From Okeania sp. SIO2C9 (GTDB lineage: Bacteria; Cyanobacteriota; Cyanobacteriia; Cyanobacteriales; Microcoleaceae), in NCBI RefSeq assembly GCF_010672455.1, contig NZ_JAAHGO010000012.1, forward strand, positions 264,068 to 312,550: a stretch of DNA of 48,483 bases, given 5' to 3'. Positions 1 to 9,423 of the stretch are shown here, in pieces. Each line of letters opens with the position of its first letter. The stretch's first letter is position 1. The notes beneath the pieces were generated by a model. That model had not been told where the DNA came from, ran no database searches, and saw nothing but the letters and a program-made list of their open reading frames with translations. Both the position numbers and the translations under genes were made by a program.

Positions 1-374
1 GGTTCTAAATTTACTCCATTAATATTTTTCTGAGCAAGTACATAGTCTTTATCTAACCACAATGGAATAAAAGGAGTCAGGAGTCAGGGGTTAGAACTAA
101 TTACTTAAGAGTAGAGGTTTTAAGTCTACTTAATTTATTAATTCCTCAATGATTTATTCTGAATTTTAGCTCTTGTACCTTACCAATATGTCTTTTGAAC
201 TCCCTTGAAAGTTATAACTCTAACTATCTACATAGATTTCTTACTCAAATTCTTTTTCGATCAAAAATCTAATTGACTAAATCATAGTATCTAATTCTCA
301 ATCTTTACTTCCTTGTCAATTCCAGTCAGAATTTCTATGATTTATTAATTGTCCAGAAAGGAAATTGCTGAGTC
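1..374. repeat. Tandem repeat unit 1 (374 bp)
   Basis: First visible unit of a direct tandem array with a period of exactly 374 bp; GGTTCTAAATTTACTCC recurs at 1, 375 and 749. The first ~75 bases of the unit match the last ~75 bases of the repeat-proximal part of the solute-binding protein gene (1279-1353), so each unit carries a copy of that gene's 3' end. Because the window opens inside a unit, the array may continue to the left. Only a few substitutions separate units 1 and 2. Confidence 0.95.
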
Positions 375-748
375 GGTTCTAAATTTACTCCATTAATATT
401 TTTCTGAGCAAGTACATAGTCTTTATCTAACCACAATGGAATAAAAGGAGTCAGGAGTCAGGGGTTAGAACTAATTACTTAAGAGTAGAGGTTTTAAGTC
501 TACTTAATTTATTAATTCCTCAATGATTTATTCTGAATTTTAGCTCTTGTACCTTACCAATATGTCTTTTGAACTCCCTTGAAAGTTATAACTCTAACTA
601 TCTACATAGATTTCTTACTCAAATTCTTTTTCGAGCAAAAATCTAATTGACTAAATCATAGTATCTAATTCTCAATCTTTACTTCCTTGTCAATTCCAGT
701 CAGAATTTCTATGATTTATTAATTGTCCAGAAAGGAAATTGATGAGTC
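375..748. repeat. Tandem repeat unit 2 (374 bp)
   Basis: Second unit of the array, nearly identical to unit 1 (for example TTCGATC versus TTCGAGC, and TTGCTGAG versus TTGATGAG at the end). The near identity suggests recent amplification and makes the copy number vulnerable to assembly collapse. Confidence 0.95.
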
Positions 749-990
749 GGTTCTAAATTTACTCCATTAATATTTTTCTGAGCAAGTACATAGTCTTTAT
801 CTAACCACAATGGAATAAAAGGAGTCAGGAGTCAGGGGTTAGAAGTAATTACTTAAGAGTAGAGGTTTTAAGTCTACTTAATTTATTAATTCCTCAATGA
901 TTTATTCTGAATTTTAGCTCTTGTACCTTGCCAATATGTCTTCTGAACTCCCTTGAAAGTTATAACTCTAACTATCTATATAGATCCCTT
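749..990. repeat. Tandem repeat unit 3, partial
   Basis: Third unit, colinear with units 1 and 2 until about 990, after which about 155 bp of unrelated sequence (987-1145) intervenes. Similarity resumes at about 1146 with ACTCAAATTCTTTTCCGAGC and runs through the end of the solute-binding protein gene to about 1353. That last stretch is therefore the probable parental copy, more diverged than the amplified units. Confidence 0.9.
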
Positions 991-1239
991 ATATCATGTC
1001 TCTCTAAATAACCCCAATAAAAAAAATTTAGGGAGTAAGGAGTAGGGAACAAGAGGAAATTTGTTTGCTCTCCATGACAAACGGAAAAAATATTCTCTCT
1101 CAACAGAATAGCATTTTTATTATGGCTAATTAATGAGACTTGATATTACTCAAATTCTTTTCCGAGCAAAAATCTCAATCATTAAATCATAGTATCTAAT
1201 TCTAAATCTTTACTTCCTTCTCAAATCCAGTCAGAATCT

Positions 1240-2895
1240 CTATGATTTATTAATTGTCCAGAATGGAAATTGCTGAGTCGGTTCTAAACTAACTCCATTA
1301 ATATTTTTCTGAGCAAATACATAATCTTTATCTAACCACAATGGAATAAAAGGAACATCTTCTCCTAATAAATCTTGAATTTCTCTGAAAATACCTTGGC
1401 GCTTTTCTGGGTTTTGTTCTTGACGTTGTTGCTCTATTAATTGATTGATACGATCGCTATAATAAAATGATCCTTGAAATTGGCTAGCTCCTGCTTCGCA
1501 ACCTGTTTCTTCTGAGCCTTTTGTACATTCTAAAAATGGTTGGATATAGTTATCAGCGTCAACAAAATCTCCGTACCAATCTAACATAAAAGTTTGATAT
1601 AGTCCTTTATCTAAATTTTTAAAGGCGGTTGCTGCTTCTACACTATTTAATTCTAATTCCATTAAACCGTCTATTTTTTCTTCTACAGATGCTTTGAGTG
1701 TACTAGCGACTAATTGTCTTTTTGTGGAATTAGATGCATACCAAATTTCTATTTTTGCTGGATTATCTTGAGAATATCCTGCCTCTTTTAATAACTCTTT
1801 AGCTTTGTCAAAATTTCCATCTCCATAATTTTCTTGAAATACTGGTTTATAACCTGCAAATTTATTGGGAATTAGACTATAAATAGGTTCTGATTGCCCT
1901 CGTAAAACTCGTTTATTTAACAAATTTCTGTCAACAATAGCTGCTAATGCTTGTCTCACTGCTTTGTTATCTAATGGTGCTGAATTAAGATTTAAAACTA
2001 TATAATTAACTGTCTTACCATCTGTAGAAATTACTTGCCAACCTTGACGTTCCGATTCTTGTTCTAAGTTATAAATTTGGTCGGTGTCGAGAGATAAATA
2101 AGCTACATCAATAGCACCTGTTTTAAAGGCATTAAATAAATTGGCTGAACTAGAAAATATTTGAATGTCAACTCCTTTATTTTGTGGTTTTTCTCCCCAA
2201 TAATTTTCAAATATATCTAACCGTAAAACATCAGTTCCGTACTCAGCTAATTTGTATGGTCCCGTACCAATAAATGTATCGGGTTTAAATTTATTTTCAT
2301 CTGTTGTATATGCTTGAGGCGAAACAGCACAAAGACCAGAAAATGCTAGTAGAGGAGTAAAAGCAGCAAAGGGTTTTTTTAACTTTATTGTTAACTGATA
2401 TTCTCCCGTAGCTTCTACTGACTCTACTGTATTTGCTAATAAAGAAGAAGGTGGACCTTCATTTTCAATAAAACGTTTTAAAGAAAAGGCCATTGCTTCG
2501 CTGTTGAAGGGAGTACCGTCATGGAATGTTACCCCCTGACGAAGAGGAATTGTATATTCTGTGCCATCTTCGCTAATTTTTGGCATTTCTGTGGCTAGTT
2601 GAGGGACAAGTTCTGTTGTTCCTAACTTGTAACCGTAGAGGCGATCGCCCAAATTATAGAGTAAGTTACCAGATATTACTTCGTAGGCATCTGCTGGGTC
2701 TACGGTACGAGGTTTAAGAGTTGTACCAATTGTAATACGATTTGTTTTGATTTCTGTAGTAGAGGTGTTATTAGGATTATTCTGTGGTTGACTACAACTA
2801 ATAACTAGGAAACAGCAAAGACAAAACAAACTAATAAATTGAATAATTAGCTGTCGGGAACGGTTGACAGAATTAAATAATTGATGTTTGACCAA
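1240..2895 (-). CDS. ABC transporter peptide/nickel-type substrate-binding lipoprotein
   Basis: 551-residue family 5 extracellular solute-binding protein (DppA/OppA/NikA type). It should capture peptides or a related ligand in the periplasm and hand them to an ABC permease. Residues 1-34 form a lipoprotein signal: a basic N-terminus, a hydrophobic stretch and the lipobox LVISC with the lipidated Cys at about 34, followed by a Ser/Asn/Thr-rich linker. The family pattern is visible: a start of mature domain with ITIGTTLKPRTVDPADAYE, then FHDGTPFNSEAMAFSLKRF and GTGPYKLAEY. Length is normal for the family. No permease or ATPase gene is adjacent, so partner genes must lie elsewhere. Its last ~38 codons are the part copied in the tandem array to the left. 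The precise substrate cannot be told. Confidence 0.93.
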   Translation of the reverse strand: MVKHQLFNSVNRSRQLIIQFISLFCLCCFLVISCSQPQNNPNNTSTTEIKTNRITIGTTLKPRTVDPADAYEVISGNLLYNLGDRLYGYKLGTTELVPQLATEMPKISEDGTEYTIPLRQGVTFHDGTPFNSEAMAFSLKRFIENEGPPSSLLANTVESVEATGEYQLTIKLKKPFAAFTPLLAFSGLCAVSPQAYTTDENKFKPDTFIGTGPYKLAEYGTDVLRLDIFENYWGEKPQNKGVDIQIFSSSANLFNAFKTGAIDVAYLSLDTDQIYNLEQESERQGWQVISTDGKTVNYIVLNLNSAPLDNKAVRQALAAIVDRNLLNKRVLRGQSEPIYSLIPNKFAGYKPVFQENYGDGNFDKAKELLKEAGYSQDNPAKIEIWYASNSTKRQLVASTLKASVEEKIDGLMELELNSVEAATAFKNLDKGLYQTFMLDWYGDFVDADNYIQPFLECTKGSEETGCEAGASQFQGSFYYSDRINQLIEQQRQEQNPEKRQGIFREIQDLLGEDVPFIPLWLDKDYVFAQKNINGVSLEPTQQFPFWTINKS

Positions 2896-3468
2896 TTTAA
2901 TTATTTACCTCACTCATAATGGAGCTTCTTATTTTTTCTGAGATAAATTCTACCAAGATTTTAGTTCCTCAGAAAATTATTTAAAATAGTTAGACATCTT
3001 TGGAAAAGAGGGAGTAGGGAGTAGGGAGAAATAACTGATAATTTCTGTACGATAATTGATTTGATTTTTTATTATTGGAGATGTCTATTGCTTCTAAATT
3101 ATGACTTGTTTAGTGCAAGCTCAAAATATTAAAAAGCTTTTCCGTTCCGGAATGCTCCGCAAACAGCAATTCAGCAGCTATAATTCAGATAAAACTAAGA
3201 TAAATGCAATTTAAAAAGGTATTTCAACCCTTCTTCAATTGTCTTGCTTGTAGAATTAGGATATTTCAACCCAAGCTGATAGATAGTTCAACAATTAATA
3301 ATTAATAATTAATAATTAATATAGCAATTCCCATACTGGTAAGGTACAAAATTTTAGCTTTTAGGGAACAGGGAACACCGGATCTGGGAACAGGTATGGA
3401 GAGAATAGAGAACATAATAGAAATAAAGATAGGTGTACCTCATTAGCCTGGGAAACGCTATAATCAAC

Positions 3469-3558
3469 AATTACTTCTTCTTTTCAAGGAGAGGATTGAC
3501 GCTTAAGGAATTTTTTTCTCCTTTATAAGGAGAGACTTTAAACCTTAATTATTCGGTA
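3469..3558. repeat. MITE-like family A, short copy
   Basis: Begins AATTACTTCTTCTTTTCAAG and ends AACCTTAATTATTCGGTA, the conserved ends of a family seen also at 4831, 7747, 9541, 20261, 35519 and 38905. The internal GC-richer segment of the long copies is missing. Confidence 0.7.
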
Positions 3559-3569
3559 AAATTGACATT

Positions 3570-3734
3570 TATAGCGCTGTGCGCAGCTCCGGAAGGCAAC
3601 AGCTCCGGAAGGCAACAGGGAACCCACCCCTCGCCCCTCCCCCTCCCAGGAGGGGAATAAAAAAACGATAATATAAGATTTTAGCTATTTAGCCCCTCCT
3701 GCAATTTGTAAATATACCAGCGCTCATTGCTATA
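3570..3734. repeat. TATAGC-ended dispersed repeat, copy 1
   Basis: Starts TATAGCGCTGTGCGCAG and ends ATACCAGCGCTCATTGCTATA, with short inverted ends TATAGC/GCTATA. A second copy lies at 32406-32535; the two share CTCCTGCAATTTGTAAATAT near the right end. A small non-coding mobile element is likely but not proven. Confidence 0.65.
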
Positions 3735-4069
3735 CATAAAATTATTCTTACTAGATTTGATGACTACCATGAAAATTTCTTGAGAGTATTTGTCACAACT
3801 TCTAATAATAATTTATCTATACATAGGATATAGCAACCCTCAATCATTTGTGATAATTTGATTATTTCTCTATTATTTATATACCCTAAAATTCTAAAAT
3901 ATTTTACAACTGAAATAATATCACTCTATTTATCAATGAACACCATAGTTTTGCTGATGTTAATTCTTATCTAATTTAGAAAAAAATTAAGAATTATCAC
4001 AGACTATGGATAAGTTTAGAGGTTCATGTTTAAAATTGCGATACCATATAGTTTTTACTGGCAAATTCT

Positions 4070-4576
4070 ATGTGTGATTCTCAAAATATCAATAAAAATT
4101 TGAGTGTAGAAGAAGTTTATACTTGTCCTGTATGTTATCATGGCCAGATATCAGCAATGGTTTTAATGGATGCTTTTGCTTGTAACTTCTGTAACCATAT
4201 TTTTACTGCGGATTTGGTAAAGCAATCATTGAAAATAGCGGATAGTTCTTCTCCTTTAAGTTGGCAGTGGAATGGTAGAAATTGGAAAGTCGATTATCCT
4301 AATGCCGAATTGAGTTGGGTAATTAAGTTATTAGCAGTTGCATTTGTAATATTACCAACAACATTAATAGGATTAACGGCTTACTTTTATCCTCCAATAC
4401 CTGGTACTCCTTTGTGTTGGTTACCGAAAGTTTGGACTGGTTTAACTTTTCTATTTCATTTGCTAATTATCGTTAATATTTTCATTGATTATTATCAGTT
4501 TCCAGTCAGGTTATATTTAAAAGCAGTAGGACGGTATTTATGGTTTAGAATTTCAACACAAAATTCTTCTAGTTGA
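4070..4576 (+). CDS. Zinc-ribbon, two-TM hypothetical protein
   Basis: 168 residues, function not recognised. Residues ~18-44 form a zinc-ribbon: YTCPVCYHG, then FACNFCNHIF (two CxxC pairs, 20 residues apart). A Trp-rich stretch (LSWQWNGRNWKVDYP) follows, then two hydrophobic segments at about 83-107 and 122-145 that should span the membrane. A zinc-binding cytoplasmic head on a two-helix anchor is the picture given by the sequence. It stands alone between repeat-filled spacers. Similar short zinc-ribbon membrane proteins are common as conserved hypotheticals in cyanobacteria (from memory; no search was run). The ATG is the first in frame; there is no strong Shine-Dalgarno sequence. Confidence 0.8.
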   Translation: MCDSQNINKNLSVEEVYTCPVCYHGQISAMVLMDAFACNFCNHIFTADLVKQSLKIADSSSPLSWQWNGRNWKVDYPNAELSWVIKLLAVAFVILPTTLIGLTAYFYPPIPGTPLCWLPKVWTGLTFLFHLLIIVNIFIDYYQFPVRLYLKAVGRYLWFRISTQNSSS

Positions 4577-5308
4577 AGAATGAAAAAGTGGATTGGGACT
4601 CAAACACAAACCAATTGTAAATATCGTGCAAAGGGTGGAATATTAAACCCAAAAGAAAAAGATAAATTTCAAGATGCTCAATTGCTGAATCAGACATAAT
4701 TAATGAGCAAGGGATGAAGATATGAGATTTCCAGATGAGTTATGAAGCTGGATTATCATTTTTTACCATACTAAAAACTTGGTAAATTTTTTCATTTTTC
4801 CCTGTTCCCTAAAGTCTTAAATTATCTTTTTACCGAAAAATTAAGGTATAAAGCCTCTCCATTCATGGAGAAAAAAGCGATCGTTTGCGTTTGCGATAGC
4901 ATTCCTTAAGGAAAGCATTCCATAGGATGGGATGGCGAGGTATCCTCGCCATATCCAATCGATCAAGAGAAGAAAAAAATTTCTTTTAACCCAATCCTCT
5001 TCTTTTCAATTCTTTTCAAGGAGAGGTAATTCTAAATTCTCAATTCTTAATTCTAAATTATTGAAACCATTTAAAAAAAAGAATGTGTTTGAATAATCAC
5101 TGTGATTCAAAGACTTTAAAAAAGATGTCTCTTTGACAAAATCGCTAAATTTGAATTGCTATAGCAAAGAATGAGTTGGTTAGGATATAGACTGATAATA
5201 AACCTTAGACAGGGAAATATTTTTTCCACTGTTGCCTGTTGCCTGTTGCCTGTCGCCTATTACCTATTACCTATTTCCTATTCCCCATTCCCTGCTATAC
5301 AAATTATC
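4577..5308. other. Intergenic region, no gene seen
   Basis: Contains the long family A repeat at 4831-5031 and a simple degenerate TTGCCTGTTGCCTG / TTACCTATTACC heptamer repeat at about 5224-5290. No open frame with coding character was found. Confidence 0.7.
4831..5031. repeat. MITE-like family A, long copy
   Basis: About 200 bp, from TACCGAAAAATTAAGG to AAGGAGAGGTAATT. The interior shares AGCATTCC, GGATGGGATGG and ATATCCAATCGA with the copies at 9541, 20261 and 38905. Ends are imperfect inverted repeats. Confidence 0.75.
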
Positions 5309-5956
5309 TTAGCCAAAGATAGCATTAATTAAAACATCAGTTAAATTCATCTTTTCCAAATCATCAATAGTCACAGTATTACAAATATCAAACCTGGCAC
5401 CTATTGTTTGTAATTCATTATCTAATAATTGAAAAAACTTTGTTACTTCAGGCTTATTTCCTACCTGAATAAGTGAAATACCCAATTCTTCATCTTGTTG
5501 CAAATTATTAGCCGCAAAAATTATAATATCCTTGACTCGCTCAGGGTCTTCTATCTCACCTACCGTAACAACTAAGATAGTTTCCCCATTTGGCTTTGCT
5601 GTATTTAAAGCACGTCGCTCAAAATAATTATCAATAGCATCCTTAAGAGCATCTGCTAAATTAGTTTTGCCCGAAGGTTGATTTTCCAGGAAGATATGAG
5701 CTAAGTCGGTGGATGTCACCTGGTCATATCGTTTAAAATAATCTGAAAATAGGTAAACTGTTAGTCCATCTAAATCTAGCTTCTCACATTCACTTGCTAA
5801 TTTGATTACCGACTCTTGCATTAGTTCCCAAGGACTTTTGCCTATGGCAGAGTCAGATAGATACATATCTTTGCTTTTATCGATGATTAAGGTGTAATCA
5901 CGCTGTTGTATAGCAGCACCACCTTCAAGTAACGGGTCCATAATATTGGTCTCCAT
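5309..5956 (-). CDS. vWA-domain protein
   Basis: 215 residues forming essentially one von Willebrand factor A-type domain. After a short N-terminus, the first strand carries a MIDAS-like motif LIIDKSKDM (D26-K-S28-K-D30, where the usual third polar Ser is replaced by Asp), and SGKTNLADAL supplies the conserved MIDAS Thr region. A hydrophobic strand, ETILVVTVGEIEDPE, corresponds to the next metal-proximal strand. No signal peptide, so probably cytoplasmic. It resembles stand-alone vWA proteins of cyanobacteria. Role unknown; possibly a metal-dependent adaptor. The start could also be Met6 (METNIM). It stands alone, with no AAA+ MoxR partner in the window. Confidence 0.85.
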   Translation of the reverse strand: METNIMDPLLEGGAAIQQRDYTLIIDKSKDMYLSDSAIGKSPWELMQESVIKLASECEKLDLDGLTVYLFSDYFKRYDQVTSTDLAHIFLENQPSGKTNLADALKDAIDNYFERRALNTAKPNGETILVVTVGEIEDPERVKDIIIFAANNLQQDEELGISLIQVGNKPEVTKFFQLLDNELQTIGARFDICNTVTIDDLEKMNLTDVLINAIFG

Positions 5957-6605
5957 TATCTTCTCTTACTAAATTGTTAATAGCACCAAAATTTGTTTGT
6001 GCTGACTTAATTTTCTACTGTCTGCGGAAAATGTTTTTATCCATCTGTAGAAACTTCTAAGTTATGATGAGATTATAGTTAGAATTTTGATTTTCCAGTA
6101 AAAATTTACAATTTCAATAGTTCAACATTATATCATCTTGTTGGTAGTTGCATATATTTTTAATTAAGCAGAAAATTTAGATAGAAGCAAACTTTCATTG
6201 ACATCAGCTCTAGGAAAATGTCTCTTCTCCGGAAAAACACCCAATTAAATTGAAATAAAGTAATAGTTGTTTTTAGAGCTTTTATGACGAATTATTGCGG
6301 AACTAACTGAGTTTTTTGTAAGTCTATTTTAGTTAAATACTATAAATTTGTATTATCTGTAACTAATCAGACAAAATGGTACAAATCAAGTCCATTTTAG
6401 TTATGATAGATTAATTAGAGATAGACAAATTAAGTTTAACTAATACTAAATTTTGCAATTCTGCTGTTATATGTAGCCAAGTAGCAGAATAAAATTAAAA
6501 CTTACACTTTTATTTGATCCTGTAGTTCTAGTCATAGTTCTAAAGTGACTGGTTTCCCTACTAATAATCACAAGTAAACCTAGCAATAATAAATGCGTAT
6601 TAACC
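5957..6605. other. Intergenic region, probable promoter space
   Basis: About 650 bp AT-rich divergent spacer between the minus-strand vWA gene and the plus-strand secreted protein. No open frame, repeat or strong hairpin was noticed; it must contain both promoters. Confidence 0.5.
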
Positions 6606-7274
6606 ATGAAATTAAACTCTAAAAATCATAAACCAAATCCAAATGAGCGAGTTGATAAGAAATCACCTCATCCTTTTTTACTAGCATTAATTTTGACTGG
6701 AATATTAGCTGCGGAAGCATATCCCAATCTTACTGAAACAGCAATTGCTGCTGTAAAAGTGCTTCAATCTCAACAATTAGAAACAAATACCAAAACTCAT
6801 TCTACAGCTAATAAATTTGCCAACCTTATCAAGTCTGCAACAGAGACTAAAATCGACTATCAGACAGAAAGTTCTCAACCCTTTTTTCTAAAAAATAAAT
6901 CTATCAATCAGATACTTGCTGTTAGCAAACCTTCCATTAGTCAAAATTTTGATGGTCTAAAAAAAATCAGTAAACCTACCCTAGATAAAGTGGAAAAAAT
7001 TGCCGATAATCACGAAATAATACCTAATAATATAGTTGATGCTGTTCGCGAAGATTTAAGTAATCAAACGGGTATTTTGCCTGAAAATATCAAAGTCACT
7101 CAAGTCAGTCAAGAAACTTGGCCTAATACTTGTTTGGGACTTGCAAATAGTGATGAACTTTGTGGGCAAAGATTAGTAGAAGGTTGGTATATTATCTTGT
7201 CTGATGGTAATGAGACCTGGTCTTATCGTACAGATAATAAGGGTAAATTAATCAGAGTAGAACCAAAAAATTAA
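6606..7274 (+). CDS. Secreted or membrane-anchored hypothetical protein
   Basis: 222 residues, function unknown. A Lys/Asn-rich N-terminus (1-22) is followed by a hydrophobic segment at about 24-48 (FLLALILTGILAAEAYP), an uncleaved anchor or signal peptide. A low-complexity Lys/Ser/Asn region follows to ~140. The C-terminal ~75 residues are a compact domain: VREDLSNQTGILPENIKV, then ETWPNTCLGLANSDELCGQ (two Cys that could form a disulfide), then GWYIILSDGNETWSYRTD. The W-x-CLG...C...GW...W-Y-R-TD pattern is one I associate with small exported cyanobacterial domains of unknown function. The start is the first ATG. Confidence 0.8.
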   Translation: MKLNSKNHKPNPNERVDKKSPHPFLLALILTGILAAEAYPNLTETAIAAVKVLQSQQLETNTKTHSTANKFANLIKSATETKIDYQTESSQPFFLKNKSINQILAVSKPSISQNFDGLKKISKPTLDKVEKIADNHEIIPNNIVDAVREDLSNQTGILPENIKVTQVSQETWPNTCLGLANSDELCGQRLVEGWYIILSDGNETWSYRTDNKGKLIRVEPKN

Positions 7275-7746
7275 ATATAGTTCTCATAAATCGCCTATAT
7301 AATTACCAAATACTTTAAAAAGGAGAAATGGAAATTCCATAAATAGATTGTGTTCCACTACGTTTTGCTACATCAAATGAAATATTTGACAATTGTGGAG
7401 CAATAGCTAAGTTTGGTATTATGAAAATCTATAGACAACTATAGTTAGCTTTAGTAAGTGAAGGAAAACCTTCAAACAGACTTTAGTCTATCTTAAAAAT
7501 GATATAGTTTTAAGAACTGAAGTTTTAATTTGAACAAAAAGGAAATATCTGAAGTATTTAGATATTCTTGTTTCAACAGACTTACTCTATCAGGAGTAGT
7601 TTATGATTAATTTACCTAGTTTCAGCCGATACAAACAAGAATTGTTCAAACCATTGATAACGGTAAAAAAGTAAACTCGAAGCTGCTATTATTTAAAGTT
7701 GAATTTCAGATCTAAGTAGAACATGTTCAACAATTAATAATTAATA

Positions 7747-7842
7747 ATTACCTCTTCCTTTAAAGGAGAGGATTGACGCTGAAGGAAAATTTTTCTTTTT
7801 ATCCCCTTAAAAGGGGAGGCTTTAAACCACAATTTTTCGGTA
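7747..7842. repeat. MITE-like family A, short copy
   Basis: Begins AATTACCTCTTCCTTTAAAG and ends CACAATTTTTCGGTA. Contains GAGGATTGACGCTGAAGG as in the copy at 3469, and CCCCTTAAAAGGGG as an internal palindrome. Confidence 0.7.
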
Positions 7843-7870
7843 AATTTTGGGCGCTATGTATCAAATTAGG

Positions 7871-8204
7871 TAGTGCAGAGCGCAAAGTGTGGGAATGATT
7901 TGATGAATATAGTCCCTAAATCGTGGAAATAATTATGGAATGTCCTCTGTCTGGTGATCATAAACCCCATAAACACGGAAAAACCATTCAACAATGAATA
8001 ATGAATAATGAATAATGAATACAAAGATAACGGTTAGGTTAGCGTACGCGTACTTCCATTGAATTTGGGTTCGCCCGTCGCACAAGATTATACTGCTGCA
8101 CAAAGAGCTGAGTTGGCGTTCGCCCAGCGTTGCGTTACTCTGTATCGCTCCTTGGAGTTGGAACGACCTAATTACTTATCCCACACTTTGCGCTCTGCAC
8201 TACC
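7871..8204. repeat. 334-bp segment bounded by inverted repeats
   Basis: GTAGTGCAGAGCGCAAAGTG on the left and its near-exact reverse complement CACTTTGCGCTCTGCACTAC on the right. The interior has no clear ORF. It could be a non-autonomous insertion or simply a long hairpin. No target-site duplication was established. Confidence 0.55.
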
Positions 8205-8432
8205 GAAAATTGTAAATTAGCTCAAAAGTTTATATTCATTGCCTTTAGGGTTTTTTTGATTAAAAATGCAACGTCTTTTTTTTAGCCTGGTCTACTTAAG
8301 CTAAGTAGTTTGAGTCTGAAGAATTACTTTCAAAAAAATAGTAAATACCGGAAACCTGCAATATTCTTATCTTTAGAGTTATTACTACAGAACTCTCAGA
8401 AGATAGTTGTACAGAAAAATTTAATATTAACA

Positions 8433-8505
8433 TGGAGTTAAGCGGACTCGAACCGCTGGCCCCCTCAATGCCATTGAGGTGCTCTACCAACTGAGCTATA
8501 ACCCC
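8433..8505 (-). tRNA. tRNA-Ala (GGC)
   Basis: The reverse complement folds as a 73-nt cloverleaf: acceptor GGGGTTA/TAACTCC with one G-U pair, D arm GCTCAGTTGGTAGAGC, anticodon stem CCTCA/TGAGG with loop ATGGCAT (anticodon GGC), T arm with GGTTCGAGTCC and discriminator A. CCA is not encoded, as is common in cyanobacteria. Confidence 0.96.
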
Positions 8506-9349
8506 TAATTGCGAATATTTTAGCCTTTTCTCAACTAACTGTTTTTTCCAATTAGTACTCTAACTATACCAGAACTTCTAGATTTTACAGATACCTTATC
8601 AATAATACTTATTTTAAATTAACTTGTATATAATAATATTTGATATTGTTGTCGTATAAAAATTAGCAATTGGCAAATTAATAATGTCTAGTGGTATTTG
8701 TATGACATTTGCATATCTTGGGTTGTACCTCTAGATGACCAGATACATCAAGCCCGGCAATTCCCGGCCAAAGTCGGGAAAACCGTTCATAGCAACGTGA
8801 CGGCAAAACCATCAACGCAGGCGGTATCTCGCAATGCTTCGAGGAAAATCCCCAAAGCGCTATTTTTTGACTTATTTATGGCTAACTCACATGAGTATTT
8901 ATTTTGCGCTTTCTTTTTCAAGACTTGGCAACCATTCGGGATGACTCACGCGTCGGGATCGAAATAACGCGATACTCAGTTGTCAGTTATTTTCCAACTT
9001 CTATCATAACACTATTTTCAGGAAATTGCCAGGGATTATCAAATCTAGTAATGCACCTGTAATAGTTTCGCTATATTTAACTAGAAAAGGAATTAATTTT
9101 TACACTTCTTGAGATTGTGACTAAAGAGATGAAATCTTCTCTCTGTCTGCGTTAAGCATGAGTTATCTTGATCATTTTTACTTCTTTAGTATCGAATATA
9201 TTAACAAAACAATGGATATATTATTAACAGGACTTACCCAAAGACACTATATATAGCGCATACCAATTTAGGAGATTGCTGACGCAAAGCTCCGCTAACG
9301 CTATAATTTTTTCAGCATAACCTTCTAATCAACAAGGTCCGCAGAAAAA
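8506..9349. other. Intergenic region between tRNAs with a GC-rich structured island
   Basis: About 840 bp. An island at about 8740-8960 is clearly richer in GC than its surroundings and contains local hairpins (CCCGGCCAAAGTCGGG near 8772) and a wider inverted repeat AAAGCGC (8855) / GCGCTTT (8907) followed by C and a T tract. An 89-codon open frame crosses it (8698-8967) but shows no recognisable domain. At 9228-9312 lies a dispersed CAGGACTTACCC repeat. Confidence 0.45.
9228..9312. repeat. GGACTTACGCA-type repeat
   Basis: CAGGACTTACCCAAAGACAC then ATATATAGCGCATAC and GATTGCTGACGCAAAGCTCC. A close relative lies at 25584-25680, inside the decayed ISAs1-like element. Paired inverted versions bracket 22031-22120 and 22217-22411. 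Confidence 0.6.
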
Positions 9350-9423
9350 TGGACGTAACAGGACTCGAACCTGTGACCCCTACCATGTCAAGGTAGTGCT
9401 CTAACCAACTGAGCTATACGTCC
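9350..9423 (-). tRNA. tRNA-Val (GAC)
   Basis: The reverse complement folds as a 74-nt cloverleaf: acceptor GGACGTA/TACGTCC, D arm GCTCAGTTGGTTAGAGC, anticodon stem CTACC/GGTAG with loop TTGACAT (anticodon GAC), T arm CAGGTTCGAGTCCTG and discriminator A. No encoded CCA. Confidence 0.96.

Larger units (their letters stand above)
2896..4069. other. Intergenic region with dispersed repeats
   Basis: No convincing gene. It holds GGGAGTAGGGAGTAGGG near 3010, a run of TAATAAT-type short repeats at about 3290-3320, a short copy of MITE-like family A (3469-3558), a GCTCCGGAAGGCAACA direct duplication near 3587-3617 and a TATAGC-ended repeat (3570-3734). Confidence 0.7.
7275..8432. other. Intergenic region, degenerate
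   Basis: About 1.16 kb without a believable gene. It holds the family A repeat at 7747-7842, AATGAATAATGAATAATG heptamer repeats near 7993-8020, and a relatively GC-rich patch at about 8035-8210 (GCGTACGCGTACTTCC, CGCCCGTCGCAC) that may be a decayed gene. TTTGCGCTCTGCACTACC near 8185-8204 is inverted relative to GTAGTGCAGAGCGCAAAG near 7871-7888, so 7871-8204 is bounded by an ~18-bp inverted repeat. Confidence 0.6.

Noticed and set aside
1-1239. CRISPR array
   Set aside because: The repeats are 374 bp, contiguous and without spacers; an ordinary tandem duplication.
8296-8490. 64-codon open frame on the minus strand
   Set aside because: It overlaps the tRNA-Ala gene and encodes no recognisable domain; a chance frame.
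8785-8840. Glutamine riboswitch (glnA RNA-like CGTTCAT ... GACGG)
   Set aside because: The closing strand and the GAAGGAACG-like segment are absent and no glutamine gene is downstream.
8698-8967. 89-codon open frame as a protein gene
   Set aside because: No ribosome site, no family resemblance, and it crosses several hairpins; treated as an unexplained island only.
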